64,000 bases of DNA from Aurantiacibacter poecillastricola. GTDB lineage: Bacteria > Pseudomonadota > Alphaproteobacteria > Sphingomonadales > Sphingomonadaceae. The first letter of the stretch is position 1; each line of letters opens with the position of its first letter. Made by a program: the position numbers and the translations under genes. Where the stretch lies: positions 62,001 to 126,000 of the forward strand of contig NZ_JAVAMS010000002.1 in the NCBI RefSeq assembly GCF_030730945.1, given 5' to 3'. This document shows positions 38,524-46,923 of this stretch, piece by piece. Below the pieces are notes generated by a model that was not told the DNA's origin, did not search any database, and was given only the letters and a program-made list of their open reading frames with translations.

Positions 38524-38868
38524 ATGCCGAAGCTCGGATATTTTTTACTTCTTCTAGTGCCTGTTTCTTGCGCGAACGCGTCGGACCAGGACACGACGCT
38601 AAAGAACGCTATGCAACATTCCGAACAACCGGCTGGTGAGGGCGGTGTGGCCAATCTTCCGTTTTCGCGCGGCCGCACCTTCGCGACGCTCGACGCGTAC
38701 CTTGCTTACCTCGAGCAGTATAATGGTCCGCTGGACATGCCCTGGTGGCGCGAGATTTCGCCGGGCGTCTACCGGCAACAGCTCTACATCGCTAATCTGG
38801 ATGTCGAGCCTGAAACCGCGACAAGGGCCGAACTCGAAAAGCGTTTCGGGTTTACACCCTCACGCTGA
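38524..38868 (+). CDS. small exported protein of unknown function
   Basis: 114 residues, start supported by GAGG 7 nt upstream. The N terminus MPKLGYFLLLLVPVSCANAS is a signal peptide; cleavage after ANA is likely, and C16 makes a poor lipobox (PVSC). The mature part is acidic with a compact motif, TFATLDAYLAYLEQYN then DMPWWREISPGVYRQQ. I do not recognise a named domain. It diverges from the M10 protease; small exported inhibitors are known beside serralysins, but I see no sequence feature of the AprI/Inh family, so that link is only positional. It is followed after 114 nt by the thiolase gene on the same strand. Confidence 0.65.
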   Translation: MPKLGYFLLLLVPVSCANASDQDTTLKNAMQHSEQPAGEGGVANLPFSRGRTFATLDAYLAYLEQYNGPLDMPWWREISPGVYRQQLYIANLDVEPETATRAELEKRFGFTPSR

Positions 38869-38982
38869 ATCGGGCCGAGCCTTTCGGCAGCATGCCTGGC
38901 ATTCCTATTGGACAATGCGGCTGGACGAGACTGTCGCCTTTGCTCAGAAGGGCGGGCGCGACTGTCGCAAAACGGAGCCAGC

Positions 38983-40146
38983 ATGGCCGAAGCCTATATT
39001 GTGGAAGCCGTCCGGACCCCGGGCGGCCGGGCCCGTAAGGGCGGACTGGTCGGCGTCCACCCCGCCGATCTTGGTGCCACGGTGCTCGATGCGCTGGTGA
39101 ATCGCTCCGGTATCGATCCCGCCGCTATCGAAGACGTAATTCTCGGCTGCGTGACACAGGCTGGCGAGCAGGCCTTCGCTTTCGGACGAAATTGTGTGCT
39201 GGCCTCGAAATTGCCCCAGAGCACGCCGGCGGTGACGATCGACCGGCAGTGCGGATCGTCGCAGCAGGCCCTTCAGTTCGCTGCTCAGGCGGTCATGTCG
39301 GGCACGCAGGACGTAGTGATCGCGGCGGGCGCGGAAAGCATGACGCGCGTGCCGATGAATTCCAACTGGCAGATCCATGTGGAAAACGGTGTCGGCACGG
39401 GTCCCTGGCCGTCCTCGATCCAGAAGCGGTTCGGAGTGGCAGGATTCAGCCAGTTCCACGGTGCGCAGGCCATTGCCGACAAGTACGGTATCACGCGCGA
39501 GGCAATGGACGCCTTCGCGCTGGAAAGCCATGCCAAGGCAGGCGCGGCCATCGATAGCGGTGCGTTCGAGGACGAGATCGTGCCAGTTAAGGCTGGAAAA
39601 GGCGTGATCAGTACGGACGAAGGCGTGCGGCGTGGTGGCACGATGAAAAAGATGGCCGAGATCCAGCCGATCACCGAGGGCGGTTCGATCACTGCAGCCA
39701 ATGCGAGCCAGATGACCGACGGTGCCTCTGGCGTGCTGGTGGTGAGCGAGCGGGCGCTGAAGGATCACGATCTCGTCCCGCTCGCGAGGTTGCACCATTT
39801 CTCCGTCAGCGCCGGCGATCCTGTCATCATGCTGGAGGAACCGATTGCGGCGACGCGCAAGGCTTTGGCGAGGACCGGCATGAACCTTGCAGACATCGAC
39901 CTGTTCGAAGTGAACGAAGCCTTCGCCTCGGTCCCGCTGGCGTGGTTGCAGGCGCTGGACGCGGATCCGGAGAAGCTGAACTTGAATGGCGGCGCGATTG
40001 CGCTGGGCCATCCACTTGGCGCTACCGGAACGAAGCTGATGGCCACGCTGATCCACGCCCTGAAGGCGCGCGGCGGGCGCTATGGCCTGCAGGCGATGTG
40101 CGAAGGTGGCGGCATGGCGAATGTCACCATCGTGGAGGCTCTGTGA
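38983..40146 (+). CDS. acetyl-CoA acetyltransferase (thiolase family)
   Basis: 387 residues from ATG at 38983 with CGGAG upstream; the longer frame from 38908 adds an unrelated leader. Thiolase features: nucleophile C90 in DRQCGSSQQALQ, AGAESMTRVPM, NEAFASVPLAW, H in GGAIALGHPLGATG and the second cysteine in AMCEGGGMAN. The enzyme cleaves 3-ketoacyl-CoA or condenses acetyl-CoA units. It lies before a MaoC hydratase and CitE-like lyase on the same strand but with a 143-nt gap, so co-transcription is not certain. Confidence 0.92.
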   Translation: MAEAYIVEAVRTPGGRARKGGLVGVHPADLGATVLDALVNRSGIDPAAIEDVILGCVTQAGEQAFAFGRNCVLASKLPQSTPAVTIDRQCGSSQQALQFAAQAVMSGTQDVVIAAGAESMTRVPMNSNWQIHVENGVGTGPWPSSIQKRFGVAGFSQFHGAQAIADKYGITREAMDAFALESHAKAGAAIDSGAFEDEIVPVKAGKGVISTDEGVRRGGTMKKMAEIQPITEGGSITAANASQMTDGASGVLVVSERALKDHDLVPLARLHHFSVSAGDPVIMLEEPIAATRKALARTGMNLADIDLFEVNEAFASVPLAWLQALDADPEKLNLNGGAIALGHPLGATGTKLMATLIHALKARGGRYGLQAMCEGGGMANVTIVEAL

Positions 40147-40289
40147 TTTCGCATTGATGCTTCGGGCCGGCGCGCTTCCAGCGTGCCTGTCCCGGAACCT
40201 TGCAATTGCAAGCTCTCCACCGCTGCTTCATCGACAAGCGCGAACCTAGATGGCAGGGCCGCCAGCGTGCCAGGGAAGGAAGCAGACTG

Positions 40290-40742
40290 ATGCCCGGAAA
40301 GTTCTACGATGAATGGCAAATCGGTGAGACGATCGCCCACGACATTCGCCGAACGGTGACCGAGACGGACAACCTGCTGTTCTCAACCATGACGCACAAT
40401 CCGCAGCCGCTGCATCTCGATGCAGAAGCCGCACGGGAAAGCGAGTTCGGGCAGATCCTGGTCAATGGCACCTTCACCTTTGCGCTGATGGTCGGCCTCT
40501 CCGTCGGCGATACGACGCTGGGTACGCTGGTGGCCAATCTGGGCTATGACAAGCTGAGCCATCCCAAGCCCACTTTCCTTGGCGACACGCTGCATGCCGA
40601 GACCGAGGTCGTGGAAAAGCGCGAGAGCAAGTCGCGTCCCGGCTCCGGCATCGTCACCTTCCGGCATCGCCTGCTCAACCAGCGGGACGAGGTGGTGTGC
40701 GAATGCCTGCGCATGGCGCTCATCACGGGGCGCGAGGCATGA
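40290..40742 (+). CDS. MaoC-family hydratase
   Basis: 150 residues; ATG at 40290 follows GGAAGG. The single hot-dog domain has the hydratase loop TMTHNPQPLHLDAEAA (residues about 36-51), then FGQILVNGTFTFALMVGLSV. In many MaoC enzymes the loop reads GDxNPxH; here an HNPQPLH version is found, as in mesaconyl/itaconyl-CoA-type hydratases. The last 4 nt overlap the CitE-like gene, and this pairing is typical of beta-methylmalyl- or citramalyl-CoA chemistry. It adds water to or removes it from a C4-C5 dicarboxylyl-CoA, by inference from family and neighbour. Confidence 0.88.
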   Translation: MPGKFYDEWQIGETIAHDIRRTVTETDNLLFSTMTHNPQPLHLDAEAARESEFGQILVNGTFTFALMVGLSVGDTTLGTLVANLGYDKLSHPKPTFLGDTLHAETEVVEKRESKSRPGSGIVTFRHRLLNQRDEVVCECLRMALITGREA

Positions 40743-41575
40743 GGCTGCGCAGCCTGCTGTTCGTGCCCGCCGACCGGCCGGAACGCTTTGCCAAGGCGGC
40801 GGAGAGCGGTGCCGATGCAATCATCATCGACCTTGAGGATTCGGTCGCTCCGGAAAACAAGGTGAAGGGGAGGGAAGCGGTTGCCGAGTTCCTGCAATCC
40901 CCGCCTGAGGTACCGGTGATCGTGCGCGTCAATCCCCTCGATGGGGACGAGACCGCGCGCGACCTGGCCGCCGTGCTTCCGTGTCCACCTGCCGGAGTGA
41001 TGCTGCCCAAGGCCGAAGGCGCGAAAAGCATCGCAGGGCTGGCAAGGATGATGGACGGAGCGCCAATTCCCGTGCTTCCCATCTGCACGGAAACCGCGGC
41101 GGCGATCTTCGAACTTGGCACGTATCGCGAGGTAACCACCCCGTTGATGGGCCTCACCTGGGGGGCGGAGGACCTTCCCGCTGCCATCGGGGCCACGACG
41201 GCGCGCGAAGCCGACGGCAGCTATACCTCGCCTTACGAAATGGTGCGAAGCCTTACGTTGTTTGCAGCGCACGCAGCGGGCGTTCCCGCCATCGAGACCG
41301 TATATCCCGACATCAGGAACACTGACGGGCTGGCAGCCTATGCCGCGCGCGGGCGGCGCGATGGCTTCGTTGGCATGATGGCGATCCACCCGGCGCAGGT
41401 GTCGGTTATCAACGAAGCCTTCGCTCCTTCGGCAGACGAAGTCGCGCGTGCGCAGGCCATCGTCGATGCCTTCGAGGCCAATCCCGGTGCGGGCGCCCTG
41501 CAACTGGACGGCAAGATGATCGACAGGCCTCATCTGGTGCAGGCACGCCGCCTGCTGGCCCAGGCAGGCGAGTAA
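40739..41575 (+). CDS. CitE/HpcH-family CoA-ester lyase
   Basis: 278 residues, ATGA overlap with the MaoC gene. It is a CitE-like TIM barrel: RSLLFVPADRPERFAKAAES, ADAIIIDLEDSVAPENKVKGR with the metal-binding acidic residues, VIVRVNPLDGDE, GVMLPKAEGAKS, PICTETAAAIFEL and GLTWGAEDLPAAIGA. The absence of citrate-lyase partner genes and pairing with MaoC suggest malyl-CoA, citramalyl-CoA or beta-methylmalyl-CoA lyase activity, producing acetyl-CoA plus a 2-oxo acid. Exact substrate is undetermined. Confidence 0.9.
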   Translation: MRLRSLLFVPADRPERFAKAAESGADAIIIDLEDSVAPENKVKGREAVAEFLQSPPEVPVIVRVNPLDGDETARDLAAVLPCPPAGVMLPKAEGAKSIAGLARMMDGAPIPVLPICTETAAAIFELGTYREVTTPLMGLTWGAEDLPAAIGATTAREADGSYTSPYEMVRSLTLFAAHAAGVPAIETVYPDIRNTDGLAAYAARGRRDGFVGMMAIHPAQVSVINEAFAPSADEVARAQAIVDAFEANPGAGALQLDGKMIDRPHLVQARRLLAQAGE

Positions 41576-41602
41576 GCGGCGAGCAGGATCCCGCCCCAAA
41601 TA

Positions 41603-42472
41603 TCAATCGCGGGCGTGATCCAGACGGCCATCGGTCACGCGCATGAGGTTTTCCTGTGCGACAGTCGCGATCATTCTCCCGTCCTGCGAGAAGAAGTGGC
41701 CCAGGCTCAAGCCGCGGGCACCGCCAGCCCAGGGGCTTTCAGTCGCATAAAGATGCCACTGGCTGAAGTCCGGCGTTTCGTGAAACCAGATGGTGTGATC
41801 GAGGCTGGCGATCTGCACGCCGTCCTCACCCGGACGCACTCCGTGGGGAAGCAGCGCGTTGCGCAGGAACAGCATGTCCGACGCATAGGCAAGCTGGGCG
41901 CGGGAGGCGAAGGGGCTGCCCCATTCGCCTGGTCGCGCGCGCATCCATATCGCCGAGCGGGGCGGCTGTGCGGTGTTGCCGAACAGCGATTCGACATCCA
42001 GCGGGACTACTTCGACCGGCCGTAGCGAGAGTCCGCCGATGACGGGCAGGCGTTCGAGATCGTCCTGCTTTTCGCGCCACTTTCTCAGGGCCTGGCGTGC
42101 AGTCTCGAAATCGCCGACGTCGGGGAGCGGGTCTGCATGATGGAAGCCGGTCTCCTCGGCCTGGCAGGATACCGTCATGGTCAGGACGTGGAGTTCATCT
42201 TGCCAGGCATCGACGCGGCGCCGCGCAAAGCTGCGCCCTTCGCCCAGCGTCGTCACCTCGAGGCGAAGTGGCGCATCGGCGTGGCCGGGGCGCAGGAAAC
42301 TGGCATGCAGGGAGTGCGGCAGCCGGTCGTTCTCCTCCGCCTCGCAAGCCGCCATCAGCGCCTGGGCCAATGCATGGCCACCGAAAAGGCGCATGCCGAC
42401 GCCGGGGCCCGGGCGTCCCGTCCAGACGTGGTCGTCCGCCTGTTCCAGCGTCAGAATTTCGGCAAAGGACAT
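41603..42472 (-). CDS. tesB: acyl-CoA thioesterase II (TesB family)
   Basis: 289 residues, two fused hot-dog domains as in TesB. Seen are FRGG-like VGMRLFGGHALAQALMAAC in the first half, the second-half ASLDHTIWFH and the C-terminal GHFFSQDGRMIATVAQENLM with the conserved glutamine. It hydrolyses medium- to long-chain acyl-CoA to free acid and CoA. It converges on the CitE-like gene (28-nt gap) and follows the second TonB receptor gene on the minus strand after a terminator, so it is probably transcribed alone. Confidence 0.9.
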   Translation of the reverse strand: MSFAEILTLEQADDHVWTGRPGPGVGMRLFGGHALAQALMAACEAEENDRLPHSLHASFLRPGHADAPLRLEVTTLGEGRSFARRRVDAWQDELHVLTMTVSCQAEETGFHHADPLPDVGDFETARQALRKWREKQDDLERLPVIGGLSLRPVEVVPLDVESLFGNTAQPPRSAIWMRARPGEWGSPFASRAQLAYASDMLFLRNALLPHGVRPGEDGVQIASLDHTIWFHETPDFSQWHLYATESPWAGGARGLSLGHFFSQDGRMIATVAQENLMRVTDGRLDHARD

Positions 42473-42501
42473 ACGCTCGGGCGACCTTGGCTAGAAAAGG
42501 G

Positions 42502-42530
42502 AAGGGCCGGAAAAACGCGCTCCGGCCCTT
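42502..42530 (-). terminator. rho-independent terminator after the TonB receptor gene
   Basis: A perfect 10-bp stem, AAGGGCCGGA / TCCGGCCCTT, with a 9-nt loop, followed on the minus strand by CCCTTTTC. It starts 27 nt beyond the receptor stop codon. Confidence 0.75.
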
Positions 42531-42556
42531 TCCAAGAATTGTGGCAGGCAGGCTGA

Positions 42557-45322
42557 CTAGAAGCCGGCGCGTACCGTGATGCCGTAGGTGCGCGGCTCGG
42601 CCAGATAGGCCGAATAGGTCTGCTGCGGCGCGACGAAGGGGGTGTTGAAGGCAACCTGCGTGTAATCGACGTCGAACAGGTTGTTGGCCCACAGCTCCAG
42701 CGCCCAGGCCCGGTCAGGGCCGGTGATGCCCACCCTGCCGTTCACCGTGACATAGGCGTCCTGCTCCTTGCCATAGAGAAGGTCGGAACCGGTGTTGTAG
42801 TCGCTCACCATGCGTCCGTTGAGGAAGAACAGGCCCCGGATGCCCGAACTGGTAAGCTCCGGCGTCCAGCTGACCGAACTCGTCACCGTGATTTCCGGCG
42901 CGTTCGAGAGGTTGTCTCCCGGCAGCAGCCGCAGGGCCGGATCGAGCGGGGCACCGCTGTCGTCTCCGATCAGATTGTCCTCGTAGCTGGTATCGGCATA
43001 GGTCGCGCCGAACGTGAAGGACAGGTCACGCACAGGCGACACCGTCGTTTCCAGCTCTACGCCCTGCGCGACGACGCCGGGCTGCACATCGTCGGGATCG
43101 CATGCACCGGTGGTGGCGCTGTCATCCATATCGGCACCGCCAAGGTCGGTTCCGCAGGAGTTGATATTCTGCACGAGGAAAACCGAGCCGTTGAAGGTGT
43201 TGAGCTGGAAGTTAGAAAATTCCTGCCGGAACGCAGCGACGCTGACGGAGAAGGGCCGGGTCGAGTATTTCACGCCAACCTCGAAGGCGTTGACCGTCTC
43301 CTCCGCGAATTGCAGCGAGGAAGGATCCAGCGTGTTCACATTGAAGAAAACCGGGTTCGACAGGGCCGAACGATCCAGGTTGAAACCGCCCGCCTTGTAG
43401 CCGCGGGAGTAGCTGGCATAGAGCAGCGTGTCGGGGTTGGGCTGGTAGGACAGGACGGCCGTACCGGTGAACTCGTCCTCGTCCCGGGTATCGGCAAGGG
43501 TAACACCATCCAGCTCGGACGTGGAATTGCCCTGGCACGACAGCGAAATGATGCCACCGGCAAGCCCTGCCAGCGACGGCACCTGCAACAACGGCGAGAG
43601 CAGCGCCCTGTTGGTGGGGCAGATCGTATTGTCGTTGCCGAAGGTGGCGTCGAAATCCTTGGTTTCGTTGGTGTAGCGAAGGCCCAGCGTCAGATCGAGC
43701 TTGTCCGTGAGGTGCACGATGTTGTGCGTGAACAGGGCGAAGTTGTCGCTCTCCTGGTTGTAGATGTCGCCGGTGCCGCCGACATCGCGCACCTGCGCCA
43801 GATTGTTGATGCCGGCAATGATCAGTGGAGTGGCCGGGCCGAACGCGCCCGCTCCGTTATTGGCCCCTTGCAAGGCCAGGATGTTCTGGCCGAAGCAATT
43901 GTCCGCCGAAGGGTTCAGCAGGGCAGGGTTGATCGCGATGGCGAGGCGGCAATTGACGAAATTGCCGTACTGCTCGCCGAAACGCAGATTGTCCTGCACT
44001 CGCAGGCTTTCGTTCGCGTAATAGCCGCCGACAAGCCAGTCCAGCCTGTCGTCGAAGGCCGTTCCCTGTAGACGGAGCTCCTGCGTGAAGGTCTCGAAAT
44101 AGCGGGCACCGCCAAATTCGTTGGGCGCGCGGTAGAGCAGGTCCACCGTCGTGTAGTCGGTATCCGATCCCTGGAAGTTCGAATATTCCCGGTAACCCGT
44201 GATGGATGTGAGCGAGGCGTTGCCGAAGCTCCAGTTGAGTTCGCCCGAAACGCCGTAATCCTCGGTCTCGCCGTCGTAGGTGCGACCGGGCGTCAGGTAG
44301 ATGTCGCGGTTGAACGTATCCTGCGTAAGCGCGCGCGGATCCTGGCCCAGGCCAAGCAGTGCGTTGACGATCGGGTTCGACGTGCTGGTAAGCGCCGGGC
44401 TGCCGGGCTCGGGCCGGGCATACGGATCGAGGCCGGGGCTGACCGTTGCGAGCGGTGCGAAACCCGGCTGCACGAAGGTGGCGGCACAGCAGGCCTCGTC
44501 CTTCTTCGAATAATCTGCGACGAGGCGGAAGCTGACATCCGCATTCGGCTCGAACAGCGCCTGCGCGCGCACCAGGTAGCGGTCGCGATTGTTCACGTCG
44601 ACGTCGTTGATCACGTCGTTGTAGAAACCGTCGCGCTTGAAATAGACGCCGTCTACGCGGGCGGCGAGCGTGTCGCCGAACGGCACGTTGAACCCGGCCT
44701 CGGCGCGGATCGTATCGTAATTGCCGTAGGTGAAAGCTCCGTAGGCGCTCGTCTCGAACTCGGGCGGGGCGGTGTAGATGTTGATGAGGCCGGCCGAGGA
44801 ATTGCGCCCGCCCAGCGTGCCCTGCGGACCGCGCAGGATTTCCACCCGGTCGATCGGCCCGAGTTCGGACAACGCATTGCCCGAACGCGAGCGATAGACC
44901 CCGTCGATGAACACCGCGACCGAGCTTTCGAGACCGGCATTGTCACCCACCGTGCCGATACCGCGGATACGGGCCGAGCCGTTGGCCTCGTTACCGGTGG
45001 ACGAGATGAGCAGCGAAGGGGCGATCTGGTTCAGTTCGCGGATGTCGGTAGTGCCTGCCTGTTCCAGCAGTTCACCGGAAATGGCGGATACCGCGATCGG
45101 TACGTCTGCCAGCGACTGGGCGCGGCCCTGCGCGGTCACCACGATGGTGTAGGGATCTCCTGCCGAGGGGCTTTCGGGCTCCTCCGGCTCCTCGATATCG
45201 GCGCCTTCGGCAAGGTCGCCCTGCGCCGCGGGCGTTTGCTGCGCAGCGGCCATCGAAGGAATGCAAAGCAGCGCACTGGCAAGCGCACCATAGGCGATGG
45301 ACTGACGGAATGACGACTTCAT
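42557..45322 (-). CDS. TonB-dependent outer-membrane receptor
   Basis: 921 residues; ATG at 45322 has GGGAGAGAG upstream and opens a clean signal peptide (MKSSFRQSIAYG, ending SMAAAQ). A TonB-box-like TIVVTAQGR precedes the plug domain (about 60-180; NEANGSARIRGIGTVGDNAG, VAVFIDGVYRSR, VEILRGPQGTLGGRNSSAGL). The long barrel ends with VRAGF, a terminal phenylalanine. It probably imports an organic nutrient, as in many sphingomonads with dozens of such receptors. It lies downstream of a serine hydrolase on the same strand with a 214-nt gap; no transporter or regulator is paired with it. Confidence 0.92.
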   Translation of the reverse strand: MKSSFRQSIAYGALASALLCIPSMAAAQQTPAAQGDLAEGADIEEPEEPESPSAGDPYTIVVTAQGRAQSLADVPIAVSAISGELLEQAGTTDIRELNQIAPSLLISSTGNEANGSARIRGIGTVGDNAGLESSVAVFIDGVYRSRSGNALSELGPIDRVEILRGPQGTLGGRNSSAGLINIYTAPPEFETSAYGAFTYGNYDTIRAEAGFNVPFGDTLAARVDGVYFKRDGFYNDVINDVDVNNRDRYLVRAQALFEPNADVSFRLVADYSKKDEACCAATFVQPGFAPLATVSPGLDPYARPEPGSPALTSTSNPIVNALLGLGQDPRALTQDTFNRDIYLTPGRTYDGETEDYGVSGELNWSFGNASLTSITGYREYSNFQGSDTDYTTVDLLYRAPNEFGGARYFETFTQELRLQGTAFDDRLDWLVGGYYANESLRVQDNLRFGEQYGNFVNCRLAIAINPALLNPSADNCFGQNILALQGANNGAGAFGPATPLIIAGINNLAQVRDVGGTGDIYNQESDNFALFTHNIVHLTDKLDLTLGLRYTNETKDFDATFGNDNTICPTNRALLSPLLQVPSLAGLAGGIISLSCQGNSTSELDGVTLADTRDEDEFTGTAVLSYQPNPDTLLYASYSRGYKAGGFNLDRSALSNPVFFNVNTLDPSSLQFAEETVNAFEVGVKYSTRPFSVSVAAFRQEFSNFQLNTFNGSVFLVQNINSCGTDLGGADMDDSATTGACDPDDVQPGVVAQGVELETTVSPVRDLSFTFGATYADTSYEDNLIGDDSGAPLDPALRLLPGDNLSNAPEITVTSSVSWTPELTSSGIRGLFFLNGRMVSDYNTGSDLLYGKEQDAYVTVNGRVGITGPDRAWALELWANNLFDVDYTQVAFNTPFVAPQQTYSAYLAEPRTYGITVRAGF

Positions 45323-45536
45323 AGCTCTCTCCCAACTATATCGCTTCTTTTCGGGAGAAGACGCCTTGCGTGCCCGCATTGCGACCCCGGTGTGCCGGTT
45401 CGTCGCCTGCGTTTGCAACACGCGGTATGGCGTCCTCTCCTCTTCTTTCCACTACTGTGCGTTGTTGCCTCCGCTTACGCAAGCAATTTGAACATAGGGT
45501 ATCTTCTTCCCGGTATGCTGTAACATGGAAGCCGCA

Positions 45537-46775
45537 TCATGCCCTGCTGTCGACCAGTGCCGAGTAGATCAGCGTCTTCAACTGGCGCCGGATGGGGTAG
45601 ACGTTGGAAGGGTAGAGCTGCGTCATGAACACCATCGTGATCCCTTCCAGCGGGTCGACGAAGAAGGCGGTGAAATAGGCGCCGCCCCAGTAATATTCGC
45701 CGCGACTTGCCGGCATCAGTGTGCGCGCCGGATCGGTAACCACCGCGAAGCCGAGGCCGAAGCCCGTGCCCGCATTGCTGGCCTCGGAGAATAGCGCATC
45801 GCTCATTTCGGTCAGGTCGGCTCCGCCTGGAAGATGGTTTGCCGTCATCAGGTCCAGCGTCTTTGGCGCGATGATCCGCGCGCCATCCAGTGCGCCGCCG
45901 CCAAGAAGCATGGCGCAGAAGCGGTGGTAATCGGCAATAGTGCTGACGAGGCCCCCGCCTCCACTATGAAAGCTGGAGGGCGCGAAATGCGCGCTTTCGG
46001 ATCCTGCCTCTACGCGACGCGGCTTGTCCCCCGGTTGGAAGGCATGGGAATCGACCAGCCTCGTGCGCGCCTCCTTCGGCAGGTCGAAGGCGGTCTCCTC
46101 CATGCCGAGCGGGCCGAAGATATGTTCGCGAATATACTCGCCCAGCCTCTGCCCGGACAATCGCTCGATAGCGATGCCCAGCACGTCGGTGGCCACCGAG
46201 TATGTCCAGCGCTCGCCCGGAGCGTGTTGCAGGGGAATGCGCGACAGCTTTTCGATATAGTCGTCGGAAGACAGCGAACGCGCGAGGTCGATCCCTGCGC
46301 TGCGATAGGCTGCATCCACGTTCGTGCGGTTCTGCAGGCCGTAGGTGAAGCCCGCCATGTGGGTGAGCAGGTCCACGAAGCGAATGGGGGGTGCGGGGCG
46401 CGTCGGCCTGAACGGCACGTCTCCGCCACCTCCCGCATAGACGCCCAGGGAGCCGAGTTCAGGCAGGACACGAGTGACAGGATCCTCCAGCGCGACCTTG
46501 CACTGTTCCACCAGCTGCATGAAGGCGATCGAGGTGACAGGCTTGGTCATGGAGGCGATGCGGAACAGCGCGTTGGCTGGCAATTCGCCGCGGCCTTCAC
46601 CCAGCGTACCGGCCTTTGCATGATAGACAGGCTGCCCGTCGCGGGCGACCAGTATCTCGGCATTGGGAAGGCGACCGGGGCCTACATAAGCCGCTTCCAG
46701 GAAGGCTCCGATCCGGTCGAGCCGCGCGGCATCGAACCCCAGCGATGCCGCATCGCGCAGTTCCGGCAGTGGCAT
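45537..46775 (-). CDS. serine hydrolase, beta-lactamase/esterase family
   Basis: 412 residues. Class C beta-lactamase-like esterase features: nucleophile S75 and K78 in ASMTKPVTS, Y192 in RWTYSVATDVLG, and FHSGGGGLVSTIADYHRF. There is no signal peptide, so it is probably cytoplasmic and more likely an esterase or lipase (EstB-like) than a drug-resistance enzyme. It is divergent from the acyl-CoA synthetase gene at 46924 across 148 bp. Acid-base partners are consistent with activity on acyl esters; the substrate is unknown. Confidence 0.88.
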   Translation of the reverse strand: MPLPELRDAASLGFDAARLDRIGAFLEAAYVGPGRLPNAEILVARDGQPVYHAKAGTLGEGRGELPANALFRIASMTKPVTSIAFMQLVEQCKVALEDPVTRVLPELGSLGVYAGGGGDVPFRPTRPAPPIRFVDLLTHMAGFTYGLQNRTNVDAAYRSAGIDLARSLSSDDYIEKLSRIPLQHAPGERWTYSVATDVLGIAIERLSGQRLGEYIREHIFGPLGMEETAFDLPKEARTRLVDSHAFQPGDKPRRVEAGSESAHFAPSSFHSGGGGLVSTIADYHRFCAMLLGGGALDGARIIAPKTLDLMTANHLPGGADLTEMSDALFSEASNAGTGFGLGFAVVTDPARTLMPASRGEYYWGGAYFTAFFVDPLEGITMVFMTQLYPSNVYPIRRQLKTLIYSALVDSRA

Positions 46776-46923
46776 AATTGCTCCCCCATACCTCTCGTTC
46801 CGTCGTGCACCGTATCGCTATTTCGGCAGGACGCAATCCCGTCATACCCATTTTTCAGATTCATCCTTTCGTGGCTTGCGGAAGCGGGCTTCTCGCGGTT
46901 ATCTTCGCTGCAAGGAGAGAGAC

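Noticed and set aside
45537..46775. beta-lactam resistance gene
   Set aside because: SxxK and YS motifs fit esterases of the same fold, there is no signal peptide for periplasmic export, and no resistance context.
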